From: CAZAQS01 sp964486825
GTDB lineage: Bacteria; Chloroflexota; Anaerolineae; Anaerolineales; UBA4823
DNA: 64,000 nt
Assembly (NCBI GenBank): GCA_964486825.1
Contig: CAZAQS010000003.1
Span: 3,253-67,252 of the forward strand
Reading direction: 5' to 3'
In this document: positions 26,965 to 36,578 of the stretch, in pieces
Layout: each line of letters begins with the position of its first letter
Position numbering within the stretch: position 1 is the first letter of the stretch
Notes under the pieces: generated by a model
Databases searched by the model: none
The model's input: only the letters and a program-made list of their open reading frames with translations
What the model was told of the DNA's origin: nothing
Program-made: the position numbers and the translations under genes

Positions 26965-27033
26965 TTGTTTTCTTTATCCTCCCTGTGCCATGGCAATTTC
27001 AATCCCCCATCCTGGGCCGCTCAAAAGAGCGCC

Positions 27034-27390
27034 TCAGCCCCCGCTAAACTTCACTTTATATCCCAGGGATCTCAGCCTGGCAGCGATCTTATCGCGGTGG
27101 TCCCCCTGGATCTCGATATTCCCGTCTTTGACCGTGCCGCCGCTCCCACAGGCCTGTTTCAATTTCTTCGCCAGGGCTGCCAGGTCCTCAGCGTTGAGCT
27201 GCAAGCCTCGGATGACAGTGACTGTCTTACCGCCACGACCTTTGACCTCCCGCTGGATGGCAGCGGTTTGCTGCTGTGGCGGGAGGCTCCTTGGCTTGGG
27301 GCAGCGGCACGGATAGCTGCCGCAGCGCGGGCAGCGTTTCGAAAAGTTCGGGTCTGTCGAGTAAACGGTCCGGTTCTCGTCCCTGGGCAT
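27034..27390 (-). CDS. SUI1/eIF1-like translation initiation factor (YciH)
   Basis: A 118-residue protein with an N-terminal Cys-rich segment (CPRCGSYPCRCP, about 20-31, possibly zinc-binding) and a SUI1 domain from about 45 to 118 (GRGGKTVTVIRGL, then GSGGTVKDGNIEIQGDH). YciH-like proteins affect start-codon selection in bacteria. It lies 70 bp downstream of the 2H gene in the same orientation. Confidence 0.93.
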   Translation of the reverse strand: MPRDENRTVYSTDPNFSKRCPRCGSYPCRCPKPRSLPPQQQTAAIQREVKGRGGKTVTVIRGLQLNAEDLAALAKKLKQACGSGGTVKDGNIEIQGDHRDKIAARLRSLGYKVKFSGG

Positions 27391-27422
27391 TTACGGTTCC
27401 TCTTGGACAAGTATACCGGAAT

Positions 27423-28274
27423 TTAATCAGCCGCAATCCTTTTAGCATGAAAAACCGGTATTCGCCAGCTGCCTTCTCCACCCAACCGGATATCGCGCCG
27501 GAGGAACAGCAGCCAGGCCAGCCCCGCCATAACCATGCTCACGCCCAACAGGCCAAGCAGCCAGTCCATTCGCAACCCATTCAACGCGTCGCCTCCCTGG
27601 AAGTACTCGTAGGGCAGGAATTTGGCGATCATTGCCAGTCTCTCGTTCATTGAGGACAGCGATGACAGGAAATAACTGGCTACCATGACGAGGCCTGCTC
27701 CCGTTGCCGCCATGCTTCTGGAGGGCAGCAGCATGCTCAGGAGCAGCGCCAGCGTTCCATAAATCAGGCCCTGGACTAACACTGGCAAGAATGGCAGGGC
27801 CATCTCTGCCCAGGTGATCGGGAGACCTGAGCCGCCCAATAGGATGCAGAATCCCAACCATCCTATCGCCATGATCCCGGTTAAAGCTGCTAAAAACCCA
27901 AGGCTACGTCCCCAAAACAACCTGCTCCGGCCGACGGGGTGGGCCAGGATCAGGTCCAGGCGGCCGTTTTCCTCATCGCTTGCCAACAGCCCGCTGCCAG
28001 CAATGACGGCGTAAACGCCGATAATGACAGGTAGCATCGAGAAGGCATACATGCCCAGGAATCCTTCCGGCGTCATTAGAGTCGCCGCATCACCTCCAAA
28101 GAAGGCCAGGAATTCGGGTGGGTAGCTTTCAATCATCTTCAAGAAATCCGCTTGTTGGTCCATCAATATCTTGTAGAAGGGCACCACGATCAGGCCCAGC
28201 GCCGCAATGCCTGCACCCCAGCCCAGGATTTGCCCGCGCATCCATGCCACTGTATACCGAAATGTCGTCTTCAT
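27423..28274 (-). CDS. ABC-2 type exporter permease
   Basis: A 283-residue membrane protein with six predicted helices and the fold of ABC2_membrane_3 permeases. Its ATG lies within the TGATG stop-start overlap with the ATPase, so the two are a coupled pair. The substrate may be a drug or peptide; it is unknown. Confidence 0.87.
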   Translation of the reverse strand: MKTTFRYTVAWMRGQILGWGAGIAALGLIVVPFYKILMDQQADFLKMIESYPPEFLAFFGGDAATLMTPEGFLGMYAFSMLPVIIGVYAVIAGSGLLASDEENGRLDLILAHPVGRSRLFWGRSLGFLAALTGIMAIGWLGFCILLGGSGLPITWAEMALPFLPVLVQGLIYGTLALLLSMLLPSRSMAATGAGLVMVASYFLSSLSSMNERLAMIAKFLPYEYFQGGDALNGLRMDWLLGLLGVSMVMAGLAWLLFLRRDIRLGGEGSWRIPVFHAKRIAAD

Positions 28275-29209
28275 CAGTTATTCTCCTTCTTGTAATAAGC
28301 CAGAAAGACCTCTTCGAGTGAAGGGCGAGAAGTCTCAAGTTCACTCACCGGGTATGCGCCCAGGGCTTTGACCAACCCGTCCATCGTTCCTACCACCTGC
28401 AAGTCGACGCTCGTTCCATCTCCCTGGGTCAGGATATTTACGCCTGGCAGGTCTCTGAGATGGCTGAAGTCGACTGGCGCCAGGAAGCGCACCTTGACCT
28501 GGTGCATGGCCCGCCGTGTTAGGGATTTTGTCTCACCTACCTCCACGATCGTCCCCTCCCTGATGATAGCTACCCGGTCGGTTGCTGCTTCGACCTCGTT
28601 TAACAGGTGTGAGCTGAAGAATATGGTCGCGCCCTCGCTGCGCGCCTCCTTTATCAAGCCCAGCACTTCCTGCTGCATCAAGGGGTCCAGGCCGCTGGTG
28701 GGTTCGTCGAGCATGAGCATCTCCGGCCTGTGCATCAGGGCCTGGACGAGGCCCACTTTTTGCTTGTTGCCTTTCGAAAGGTTCTTGATCTGTTGTTTTA
28801 GGTCCAACCCCAGCCGCTTACAAAGCCGCCGGGCATAAGCCCAATCCGCCTTACCCCCGCGCATATCGCTGAGGAACCTCAGCTGGCGCTCTACGGTCAG
28901 GTTCCCGAACAGCTCCAGCTCTCCGGGCAGGTACCCGCAGCGAGCCTGCACTGCTCTGGGGTTCGCTTGTGGATCGATCCCCAATACCCTAGCGCGCCCA
29001 CCATCCGGACGGATCATGTCCAGCAGGCAGCGGATGGTGGTCGTTTTTCCCGCGCCGTTCGGGCCCAGGAAACCGAAGATCTCACCCCTGTGCACCAGCA
29101 AATCCACGCCTCTCAAGGCCCTGACCTTTCCATAGGACTTGGTCAGCCCGGTTGTCACCAGTGCATTCTCACGGAGGTCGTTTTGTTCAAAGGTCATTCT
29201 TTCACTCAT
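28274..29209 (-). CDS. ABC transporter ATP-binding protein (DrrA/YhaQ-like)
   Basis: A 311-residue ATPase with Walker A GPNGAGKTT (49-57), signature NLSKGNKQK (143-151), Walker B MLMLDEP (165-170) and the C-terminal DrrA-type extension. The first 20 residues precede the domain. It overlaps the permease by 1 bp and the small protein by 4 bp. Confidence 0.93.
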   Translation of the reverse strand: MSERMTFEQNDLRENALVTTGLTKSYGKVRALRGVDLLVHRGEIFGFLGPNGAGKTTTIRCLLDMIRPDGGRARVLGIDPQANPRAVQARCGYLPGELELFGNLTVERQLRFLSDMRGGKADWAYARRLCKRLGLDLKQQIKNLSKGNKQKVGLVQALMHRPEMLMLDEPTSGLDPLMQQEVLGLIKEARSEGATIFFSSHLLNEVEAATDRVAIIREGTIVEVGETKSLTRRAMHQVKVRFLAPVDFSHLRDLPGVNILTQGDGTSVDLQVVGTMDGLVKALGAYPVSELETSRPSLEEVFLAYYKKENN

Positions 29210-29475
29210 GGCTTGCTCCCTCGTTTATCCTGTTCTTCATCCGTCGAAAGGACCAGGCGGACGGAGATAACTTTCAGGTTCAAATCCCAAATTTTGTTTA
29301 GCACTCCCCGCAGGCGGGCCTGGTCCGAAACCCTACCGCTCAGCTGGCTGGCAGGTTGGACGTCGTTCTCGCTCACGATCTCGACAGCCAACCCGTCGAA
29401 CCATTCAGACCAGCTGGGGTCTATCACTCCCGCTACCATGATCAGGTACTCATCCATATCATTAACTGTTGCCAT
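29206..29475 (-). CDS. Small hypothetical protein coupled to the ABC exporter
   Basis: An 89-residue soluble protein, MATVNDMDEYLIMVAG at the start and IWDLNLKVISVRLVLS near the end, no membrane segment and no known motif. It ends with ATGA overlap into the ABC ATPase gene, so it is part of that operon. The alternating hydrophobic strands suggest a small alpha/beta protein. A partner function for the exporter is only an inference. Confidence 0.65.
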   Translation of the reverse strand: MATVNDMDEYLIMVAGVIDPSWSEWFDGLAVEIVSENDVQPASQLSGRVSDQARLRGVLNKIWDLNLKVISVRLVLSTDEEQDKRGSKP

Positions 29476-29581
29476 CCTCTACGGTTGTCCTTTCCTTATG
29501 TTCAGGATACCCTTCAAACGGTATGGTTGTGACCGGCCGAAAGTATGGTTGTAGTACTGTTTTTATATTCCCTCGAGAATC

Positions 29582-29613
29582 AAAAAAAGAACAGGCCTGC
29601 TGTCTGTTCTTTT
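29582..29613 (-). terminator. Terminator of the MalT-like gene
   Basis: An inverted repeat AAAAGAACAG / CTGTTCTTTT with a 9-base loop; on the minus strand it ends in T7. It lies between the LuxR gene and the ABC operon start; both arms have A/T tails, so it may also work in the other direction. Confidence 0.75.
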
Positions 29614-29646
29614 CACGCTCTTTGATAAGGGACTACTTGCGTCAGG

Positions 29647-32376
29647 TTATTCTATAATGCCCAGTTGCCTGGCCTTTGCAACCGCCTGTGTGCGGCTGTT
29701 CACGCCCAGCTTGCCGTAGATATTTGCCGTATGCCCTTTGACGGTGCTCAGAGAGATCACCAGGCGGGCCCCGATCTCTGGGTTCGATAAGCCCAGCGCC
29801 ACCAGCTCGAGCACTTCCTGCTCCCGATCGCTGAGCGGCTCGATCAGGCCTGTCTTGACCGCCCTTTGATCCCCACCCTCCCTAGATTTCATCGCTGCCA
29901 GCAGCCTGGTAGCGTATTCTGACTCGATCCCCTGCCGCACGGCTTGCCGGAGCAGCTGCCGGGCAGAATCTCCCTCATCGATAAAGGTGCGCACATATCC
30001 CTCCGCTCTGCCCAAGGAGAGAACTTGCCTCAGCATGGACAAGGCGCTGTCCATTTCTCCCTTCACCTGGTAGGCCAGTGCCCTCAGCCAAAGCACCTCA
30101 ACCAGCCGGCGCCCACGCCCCTTCTGCTCGTCGATCTCCTGTAGCGAGACCAGGATTTCCAGGGCATTTTCGGGGCTGCCTTGGGCCAGGTACAGGCGGG
30201 CTAAGGTGATGTATTCGGATTCCAGTACCTCATAGCCGGGAGAATTTGCGCCTTTCCGGATCCCTGTTAGGGCATTCTCATCCAGCCTCCACTTCTGGGC
30301 CCACGCCTGGGCTTGCTCGTATTCACCTTGTTGGATCCAGAAACGTGCCTGGGCGGCTTCTACCAGGTGGTCATCGATAGGAATAGACCTGGTTCCTGCA
30401 GCTAGCTCTTGTGCTTTTGCGAGCAGTTCCCACGCGCTTTCCCAATCTTCCTGGGCCTGCCTCACCCTGGCCAAGGAGAGGTAACAAAAGACTACCCCGA
30501 TCTCCACAAAATTGGATAGCAGCTCAAGCGCCTCACTCAGGTAGACTACCGCCGCTTCGAGATCATTCCACTCTCGTGCCAGTTCACCCATTCCTGACAG
30601 TGCTTTTCCTGCCACCGGTAATCGCCTGCCGCCTGAATCAGTGCTCATGTCTAATATTTTCTGGTAGTCCACCCATGCGGCCCATAGATGGCCCCGGAGA
30701 TACTTAAGGCCGGCCAGGTTAGAGCGAGCTGCGGCTTCCATCATCATATTCCCCGAGCTTCTCGCCATCCTGACCACATCCTCGAAAGCCTGGATTGCAG
30801 AGACCATATCACCGCTCAAAACGTAACACATCCCCAGGTTATCTGCTGCCAGGCTCCGGAACAAAACCTGGTTCTCCGGCAGGTCTTCCAGTGCCTGGCG
30901 GGACAGTTGGATGCTCCTTGGGATTTCTCCCCGCAGCATTGTAAGCAACCCCCGCAGTGCGTTAGCTTCCCCGTCCAGCACGCCCTCGGGAGAGGCTGCT
31001 TTTGCATGGTTTATCCAGGTCTCGACCTCCTCGAGCTTGTGATTGTTGATCAACAAAGCCAGGGAATAGTAAATCGCCACGCTGGGGCGGATTTGGATAA
31101 CGGCTTCGGGAAGCTTTTTTGCCCAACTGAGGAAGAGACCGGTTTCACTACGCCTGATGATCGGCTCGGCAGCTTGTTCAATTAAGTACCCAGCCCGCTC
31201 GAAATCCCCCGACGAAAAGCTAAGCTCGATAGCCTCGGACAAATTCCCATTCCTCTCGAACCACTGGCTGGCCCTTGCGTAGATCTTTGGCGCCAGGCGC
31301 GGGTTTGCCAGTCCCAGGCGCTTGCGCAGCAGGTCTGCGAACAGGCGGTGATAGCGGTACCACTCTTGCTGGTCGTCCAGTGGCATGATAAAAAGATTTG
31401 CGCGATCGAGCTCCTTGAGTATTGAAGCGGAGTTTAGCTCGCTCAGACCTGCACCCACTCGCCCTTCAAAATTCAACGCCTCATCCATTACCTCGCCACA
31501 AAGTTCGCCGCACAACCGGTCCAGGAGGCATGTGTATCGCAGGAACTCCTGGATATGTTCAGGCTGTCCCTGGAGCACCTCTTCAACCAGGTAGTCCATG
31601 ATGAAGCGGTAGCTACCAGTGAAAGCATCGATGAAGCTGTCCACGTCATCCCTGTTTAATAAGGACATGGCTGCCATTTGCAAACCAGCGATCCAGCCTT
31701 CGGTGCGCGCGCTCAAGCGGGTCACTTTTTCAGCATCCAGGCCCAGCCCCATGGATTGGTTTAAAAATTCACCGGCTTCCTGGTCCGTGAAGCATAAATC
31801 CTGGGTACGTAGCTCCACCAGCTGCCCTCGACCTCTCAGGCGGGAAAGAGGTAGCGGCGGCTCTGCCCTGGAACCGATGACAATATGAGCATTGGCTGGC
31901 ATATGTTCGATCAAGTAGGCCAGGGCTTCGTGGATCTGTTGGGTCTGGATGGCGTGGTAATCTTCTAAAATCAGGACGATCTCATCGGGAACTGGCTCCA
32001 GCTCATTCACCAGCATGGTCATGATTGTTTCTAACGAGAGAGGTTTCGCATGCCCGGTTCGTGGTGAGTGAAGCATCTCCAACGCTCTTTCCCCGGCTCC
32101 AGGTACTGCTTTCTGAAACGCGGTCATCAAGTAACGCAGGAAACGCGCCGTATCGTTGTCTCCCTCATCAAGGGATAGCCATCCTACCCTCGCATCCGGA
32201 ATTTGAGAAATCCATTCCACCAGTAAGGTAGTCTTGCCGTACCCCGCGGGAGCAGAGATTAAGGCCAGCTTGTTCCTGAAGCTTTGGTTCAATCGAGCTA
32301 CCAGGCGGGGACGTCTCACATGCTCCGGACGAGGTTGGGGGTAGTAAAACTTGGTGGTTAGCAGGGTGCTGGACAC
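29647..32376 (-). CDS. MalT-like LuxR-family STAND transcriptional regulator
   Basis: A 909-residue regulator: an ATP-binding STAND module at residues 30-350 (P-loop APAGYGKTT, 42-50), TPR-like helical repeats from 360 to 840 (sensor/oligomerisation), and a C-terminal LuxR helix-turn-helix at about 848-909 (LSDREQEVLELVALGLSNPE). It is the usual size of MalT relatives. The start is GTG with GGAGA 8-9 nt upstream. The gene sits next to an ABC exporter operon in the same orientation, which it may regulate. Confidence 0.9.
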   Translation of the reverse strand: MSSTLLTTKFYYPQPRPEHVRRPRLVARLNQSFRNKLALISAPAGYGKTTLLVEWISQIPDARVGWLSLDEGDNDTARFLRYLMTAFQKAVPGAGERALEMLHSPRTGHAKPLSLETIMTMLVNELEPVPDEIVLILEDYHAIQTQQIHEALAYLIEHMPANAHIVIGSRAEPPLPLSRLRGRGQLVELRTQDLCFTDQEAGEFLNQSMGLGLDAEKVTRLSARTEGWIAGLQMAAMSLLNRDDVDSFIDAFTGSYRFIMDYLVEEVLQGQPEHIQEFLRYTCLLDRLCGELCGEVMDEALNFEGRVGAGLSELNSASILKELDRANLFIMPLDDQQEWYRYHRLFADLLRKRLGLANPRLAPKIYARASQWFERNGNLSEAIELSFSSGDFERAGYLIEQAAEPIIRRSETGLFLSWAKKLPEAVIQIRPSVAIYYSLALLINNHKLEEVETWINHAKAASPEGVLDGEANALRGLLTMLRGEIPRSIQLSRQALEDLPENQVLFRSLAADNLGMCYVLSGDMVSAIQAFEDVVRMARSSGNMMMEAAARSNLAGLKYLRGHLWAAWVDYQKILDMSTDSGGRRLPVAGKALSGMGELAREWNDLEAAVVYLSEALELLSNFVEIGVVFCYLSLARVRQAQEDWESAWELLAKAQELAAGTRSIPIDDHLVEAAQARFWIQQGEYEQAQAWAQKWRLDENALTGIRKGANSPGYEVLESEYITLARLYLAQGSPENALEILVSLQEIDEQKGRGRRLVEVLWLRALAYQVKGEMDSALSMLRQVLSLGRAEGYVRTFIDEGDSARQLLRQAVRQGIESEYATRLLAAMKSREGGDQRAVKTGLIEPLSDREQEVLELVALGLSNPEIGARLVISLSTVKGHTANIYGKLGVNSRTQAVAKARQLGIIE

Positions 32377-32565
32377 AGGCTCTGTCTCCAGAAAAGGCTA
32401 GGCTTAAGATTGGGATATAGGAATAGAGATCGTATACAGGTTAACTGGATTCTAACCGAGAACTAAATTTGTAATGGAGTCCATTTTTCTGTATACTGGA
32501 ATTAATAGTTTTCCTGGTTTTGGAGATACCTCCATCCTTTCAGAAGCCGAGCGAAAGGAGCTGTA

Positions 32566-33330
32566 ATGGCTACCCAGACTCTCAATGGCTCGATCCACCC
32601 GGTCCAGCTTACCCCGGCAGAGTTGCCCCCAGGCGCCCTGAGTCTTCCAGGCAACCCAGCCAAGCTCGGATTTAAAACCACGGATGAGCTCCCCGACTTG
32701 CAAGATGTGATCGGGCAACCTCGCGCCTTGCGGGCCTTGGAGCTGGGAAGTGAAGTTGGGGGGACAGACTACAATATCTTCGTCTTGGGCCTGCCCGGCT
32801 CGGGCCGCACCACCGCGAGCCTGACCTTCGAACAATCCTATAGTGAAGTAGAAGGCGATAGCGCTTCAGCTGCTGAGCTGATGGCCCTGCTCTCAGCTAT
32901 CGCAGATATCCCCCTACGCCAGGACCGGGCCATTACTGGTTCTATCAACCAGCACGGTCAAATCCAGGCCATCGGTGGCGTGAATGAGAAGATCGAAGGT
33001 TTCTTCTCAATTTGTAAGGCCAAGGGCTTGAGCGGTGAACAGGGCGTCGTGATCCCAACTGCCAACCAGCGAAGCTTGATGCTATGTGAAGAAGTGATTG
33101 CGGCCGTGGCTGCCGGACAATTCCATATCTGGCCTGTAAACGGAATCGATCAATGCGTAGCCATATTGACTGGATGTGAACCGGGGGAACGAGATGCAGA
33201 CGGGCGCTACCCGCAGGGTAGCTTTAACCAAGCCGTAACCGCTCGTCTAAAAACCTTTGCCAGCCTGGTGGCCTCACACAAGCAAGATGGGAAACCGGAC
33301 ATGTACACGGAAAAGGACGAACCTGATTAA
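32566..33330 (+). CDS. Lon-family (LonB-like) protein with large internal deletion
   Basis: 254 residues that fuse the N-terminus of a Lon-related AAA protein (residues 1-83: ELPDLQDVIGQPRALRALEL, P-loop GLPGSGRTT) directly to its C-terminal peptidase domain (84-254: FEQSYSEVEGDSAS). The catalytic dyad Ser99 and Lys142 are kept with the 43-residue spacing of Lon. Roughly 500 residues of the AAA module expected in this family are missing, yet the frame is open. It may be a decayed gene or an AAA-free peptidase. A ribosome site CGAAAGGAG lies about 7 nt before the ATG. Confidence 0.7.
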   Translation: MATQTLNGSIHPVQLTPAELPPGALSLPGNPAKLGFKTTDELPDLQDVIGQPRALRALELGSEVGGTDYNIFVLGLPGSGRTTASLTFEQSYSEVEGDSASAAELMALLSAIADIPLRQDRAITGSINQHGQIQAIGGVNEKIEGFFSICKAKGLSGEQGVVIPTANQRSLMLCEEVIAAVAAGQFHIWPVNGIDQCVAILTGCEPGERDADGRYPQGSFNQAVTARLKTFASLVASHKQDGKPDMYTEKDEPD

Positions 33331-33395
33331 GTAGGCGCCAGCGCTAGGGCGAGGATCGGGGAGGTGTAGGGGGGCCCCGCTCGATCATCATCCTG

Positions 33396-34275
33396 GTGCT
33401 TCGATCCGGAGACCTGTACTATCGAAGTTCACCTGCCAACGAGGCAGGCACTCCCACAGGCACGGATATCGGCGCCCTTCCGTTTGAGCCTGCCGGGCTG
33501 GCGAGCCCTACCGGGGTCAGCCTGGAACAAGTAAACGATGAGGCCTGGGATCTAATCTGGACGCCAACGACCGCCTCCAGCAGCTATGTTTACTATAGCG
33601 CTTGCTCGCGACAGACCACGACCGTGGTGGATGCGGGGAGCTCCAACCAGTACCGGATCGAGGGGGTTTCGACGGATGGAATTGGTTATGCTGGGGTCAG
33701 CGCGTACGATGAAAATTGATTCGAGAGCGCGGTGCAGCTCGCGGAGGGGGTGAGGGCTCCCTGCCCGACCGCGCCAGGCAGCCTGGAGGTGGGGGCAATG
33801 CCGGAGAATGTCGTTAGACTGCAGTGGATGAGCAGCTTCCCGATCGAGACTGGCATCGAGGTCGAGCGAGGAACGGGTGCCCTGGCAGCTTCCGGGTATG
33901 AGGTCGTGGCTTCGCTGCCTGCCGGTAGCACGGAATATGAAGATGAGCCGCCCGTGCTGGGAGAGACGTACTGGTACCGCCTGTGAGCGTATAACTCCAA
34001 CGGGAGCTCGGAATATTCGCAGGAAAGTTATACTGCGAGCATCGGCCCTGGTTTATGTGGATGATACCCCTTATGCGATGGAGCTTATCAGCGGCTCAGC
34101 TTCCAATGGCGCCTATCGCGTTACCACCCGCCTGGATCCCGGCCCGCACGCTTACTACTTCCACTTTTCCTTCCCTGAGGGTGAGGCGCGGCTGCCGTTC
34201 ATCGGTGCGTTTCCCGATTCGTTTGTCGACTTCAGCGTGTATCTACCCGCCATCCAAAATCTATATGAGCGGTAA
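33396..34275 (+). pseudogene. Broken fibronectin-type-III-like secreted protein
   Basis: Remnant of a beta-rich extracellular protein. One frame is open from 33396 and contains two in-frame TGA stops, at 33717-33719 (YDEN-stop-FESAV, where Gly is expected) and 33984-33986 (YWYRL-stop-AYNSNGSSEY, where Arg is expected), then a frameshift near 34040 to a last segment ending PAIQNLYER. The middle parts have the fn3 pattern LQWMSSFPIETGIEVERG, then GETYWYRL. No start or signal peptide is left, so it is a pseudogene next to the reduced Lon gene. Confidence 0.7.
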
Positions 34276-34285
34276 GCAGCCAGGC

Positions 34286-35668
34286 CTAGGTTTTGGTGTG
34301 CAACCTTCCCAACAATCTCATCCACTTCACCTGGCCGCGGCTGTCGCGCACAAATTCGGCGCGTTCTCCTTGAAAGGGAGGATTGATCACCACGACCCGG
34401 TCTTCCTCATAAAAACCCAATAATGCAGGCGGCGGCGAAGGCCTGGGCGGCGAATCAGGGGTTGGAAAGCCGCCCGTCATGGTCAGTTTTAATTCGAGGT
34501 TCTTGCCGGAGGGTACCAAATCCACGACCTGCCCGACGGTCGTGTAACGCCCGGAATATTCTTTTAACTGCCCGGGTTCACGATCTACCGGAACCGCCTC
34601 CGGGACCTGGATGCCGGTAAATTCTTGCAGGGCCATGAATTTAATTCTTTCGACCAGCCGGCGACCCCGGTCCGAGTTGAAAGCCAAGACCATCGCATAG
34701 CCTTTACCCGGCGCCAGCAGCAGAGATGATACCTGCCCGTTCGTCCCGCCCGGATGCTCGATGATACGGTCTGAATTCACCTGCGTGATGAACCAGGCCA
34801 TGCCCATCTTCTCGATCCCGGTCGCCGCAATGGTGGGGGTTTGCATTTCACGAAGCGATTCGGGCGATAAAATTCGCTGGCTGTCCTGGCTGGTTCCATC
34901 CCCCATATGAAAGCGTGCGTAACGCAGCAGATCGGGGGCATTGGATGATAATCCGCCGGCAGGGTTCATAACTCTGGCAAGGTTCCAGGGCCGGGCTACT
35001 TGATGCCCCTGCTCAGCATAGGTATGCCCCACAGTGAATCGGTGAGTGATAACCTCCTCGGCAAAAAAGTAGCTATTGTTGAGCCCCAAGGGATTCAAGA
35101 CCAGGTCCTTTATAGCTTGCTCATAACAATTACCCGTGATGACTTCGATGATCCTGCCTGCCAGGCAGTAGGCAGAATTGTTATAAGACCAGACCTCACC
35201 TAATGGGGTGATTTGGGGTAGATCAAAGAAACGCCGGGCGGCCCTTTCCAGCGCATCCTCTCCCCGCCCGAAGTCTTCAAAATAATCACCCTGCCAGCCT
35301 GCGGTATGGATGAGGAGATGTCGCATGGTCACTTTTGCGGCGGTATCCCTATCTGCCAGGCGTAAATCGGGTAGATAGGCGACCACAGGCGCATCCAGTT
35401 CGAGCAAGCCCTGTTCAACCAGTCTCATGGCGGCCGTGGCTGTGAAGGTCTTGGTGATCGAACCCGCCTGGAACAGGGTATCGGCCGTCACAGGCAGTGG
35501 GTTCTCAATATTTGTGACCCCTAACCCCACGATTTGTTCTTTCCCTTCGTGCATGATCCCGAGGATACCCCCCGGTATTTCCAATTCCTCCATCCCCTTT
35601 GAAACCTGGTTGTATACCTCCATAAAGTGGTTATCCGTGATTGCTTTTTCAGGCTTATATTGGACCAT
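34286..35668 (-). CDS. Class C beta-lactamase-fold serine hydrolase
   Basis: A 460-residue penicillin-binding-protein-like enzyme (beta-lactamase/transpeptidase family AmpC, EstB, D-aminopeptidase). The active site has Ser70-x-x-Lys73 (QAGSITKTF), Tyr162-Asn-Asn164 (SYNNSAY) and the HPGGTNGQ in place of KTG. There is no signal peptide, so it acts in the cytoplasm as a possible esterase or peptidase. The last 110 residues are a beta-barrel-like tail. The start is not strongly supported by an upstream SD. Confidence 0.88.
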   Translation of the reverse strand: MVQYKPEKAITDNHFMEVYNQVSKGMEELEIPGGILGIMHEGKEQIVGLGVTNIENPLPVTADTLFQAGSITKTFTATAAMRLVEQGLLELDAPVVAYLPDLRLADRDTAAKVTMRHLLIHTAGWQGDYFEDFGRGEDALERAARRFFDLPQITPLGEVWSYNNSAYCLAGRIIEVITGNCYEQAIKDLVLNPLGLNNSYFFAEEVITHRFTVGHTYAEQGHQVARPWNLARVMNPAGGLSSNAPDLLRYARFHMGDGTSQDSQRILSPESLREMQTPTIAATGIEKMGMAWFITQVNSDRIIEHPGGTNGQVSSLLLAPGKGYAMVLAFNSDRGRRLVERIKFMALQEFTGIQVPEAVPVDREPGQLKEYSGRYTTVGQVVDLVPSGKNLELKLTMTGGFPTPDSPPRPSPPPALLGFYEEDRVVVINPPFQGERAEFVRDSRGQVKWMRLLGRLHTKT

Positions 35669-35713
35669 CCGAGATTTCCTCCATCCCCCTATTGATTTTT
35701 TGATAGCCTTTGT

Positions 35714-36430
35714 TTAAACCGACCTGGCGATACGGCTACGCAAAGCCGGCTCTGGTAGTGCGCCCATCCAGCGGTCTACCACCTGGCCTCCTTTGACGAT
35801 CATCATGGTCGGGATGCTGCGGATATCGTAGCGCATGGCGGTTTGTGGGTTTTCATCCACGTTCACCTTGGCGATCTTCATCCGCCCGCCTATTTCAACA
35901 GCCAGTTTTTCGAGGATCGGGTCCGTCATCCGGCAGGGCCCACACCACGGCGCCCAGAAATCGACCAGCACGGGTAGATGTGCACGCATCACTTCCTGGT
36001 CGAAGGTCGCATCCGTTACAGCCTGCGGGCGCCCTCCGCTTCCCGTTTGGTTTGTTGGACGGCTGCCAGTTTCCTGTGGCTTAACTTTGGGTTGTTCTGG
36101 CCGCGGGCCTTTGCCAAGCAGAAAGGCCACATGCTCTTCCAGATCCTGGCTTTTGATCGCCTCGGCCCTGGTCTCCACCTTGCCGTTCCTCGCCGTGACG
36201 AGCGCGGGCGTCCGCCCGATCTGAAAGCGCTGTACGCTGTCAGGGTTTTCCTGAATATGCAGCTTCGCTACCAGGACCTGGCCTGCTTTCTCCCGTGCCA
36301 GGCGCTCCATGGTTACCTTGAGATCCTCTCCTGCTGTGCCATCAATAAATACCAATGCGACCGGCAGGCCAGCAGCCAGCACGCGTTCGATGCCTTGATC
36401 GTTGGTTGTAATTGGTGAATCAAACATCAT
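35714..36430 (-). CDS. Thioredoxin with second, redox-dead N-terminal thioredoxin-like domain
   Basis: A 238-residue cytoplasmic protein. Residues 1-105 are thioredoxin-like but have no CxxC; residues 106-138 are a Pro/Gly linker; residues 139-238 are a canonical thioredoxin with WAPWCGPC (Cys163, Cys166) and the cis-Pro loop RSIPTMM. Tandem thioredoxins with one active domain occur among bacteria; the inactive domain may bind a partner. It is downstream of the ribokinase gene in the same direction but 148 bp away. Confidence 0.9.
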   Translation of the reverse strand: MMFDSPITTNDQGIERVLAAGLPVALVFIDGTAGEDLKVTMERLAREKAGQVLVAKLHIQENPDSVQRFQIGRTPALVTARNGKVETRAEAIKSQDLEEHVAFLLGKGPRPEQPKVKPQETGSRPTNQTGSGGRPQAVTDATFDQEVMRAHLPVLVDFWAPWCGPCRMTDPILEKLAVEIGGRMKIAKVNVDENPQTAMRYDIRSIPTMMIVKGGQVVDRWMGALPEPALRSRIARSV

Positions 36431-36578
36431 TCCACTTCCTATTCATAAATTGGACTTACCGCTGTTATGTTTTCACAATCACTTATAAAAACAGGCCTCT
36501 CACGATAGCGATTTGCCTCCAAATCCCAATTTTAATAAGATATCGTTGGAATAATATCAGAACCAGCTCAACCTTCTG

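Noticed and set aside
26263..33986. TGA in several frames as possible reassignment to Trp or Gly
   Set aside because: TGG is used normally throughout the intact genes and many intact genes end in TGA, so these are pseudogene stops.
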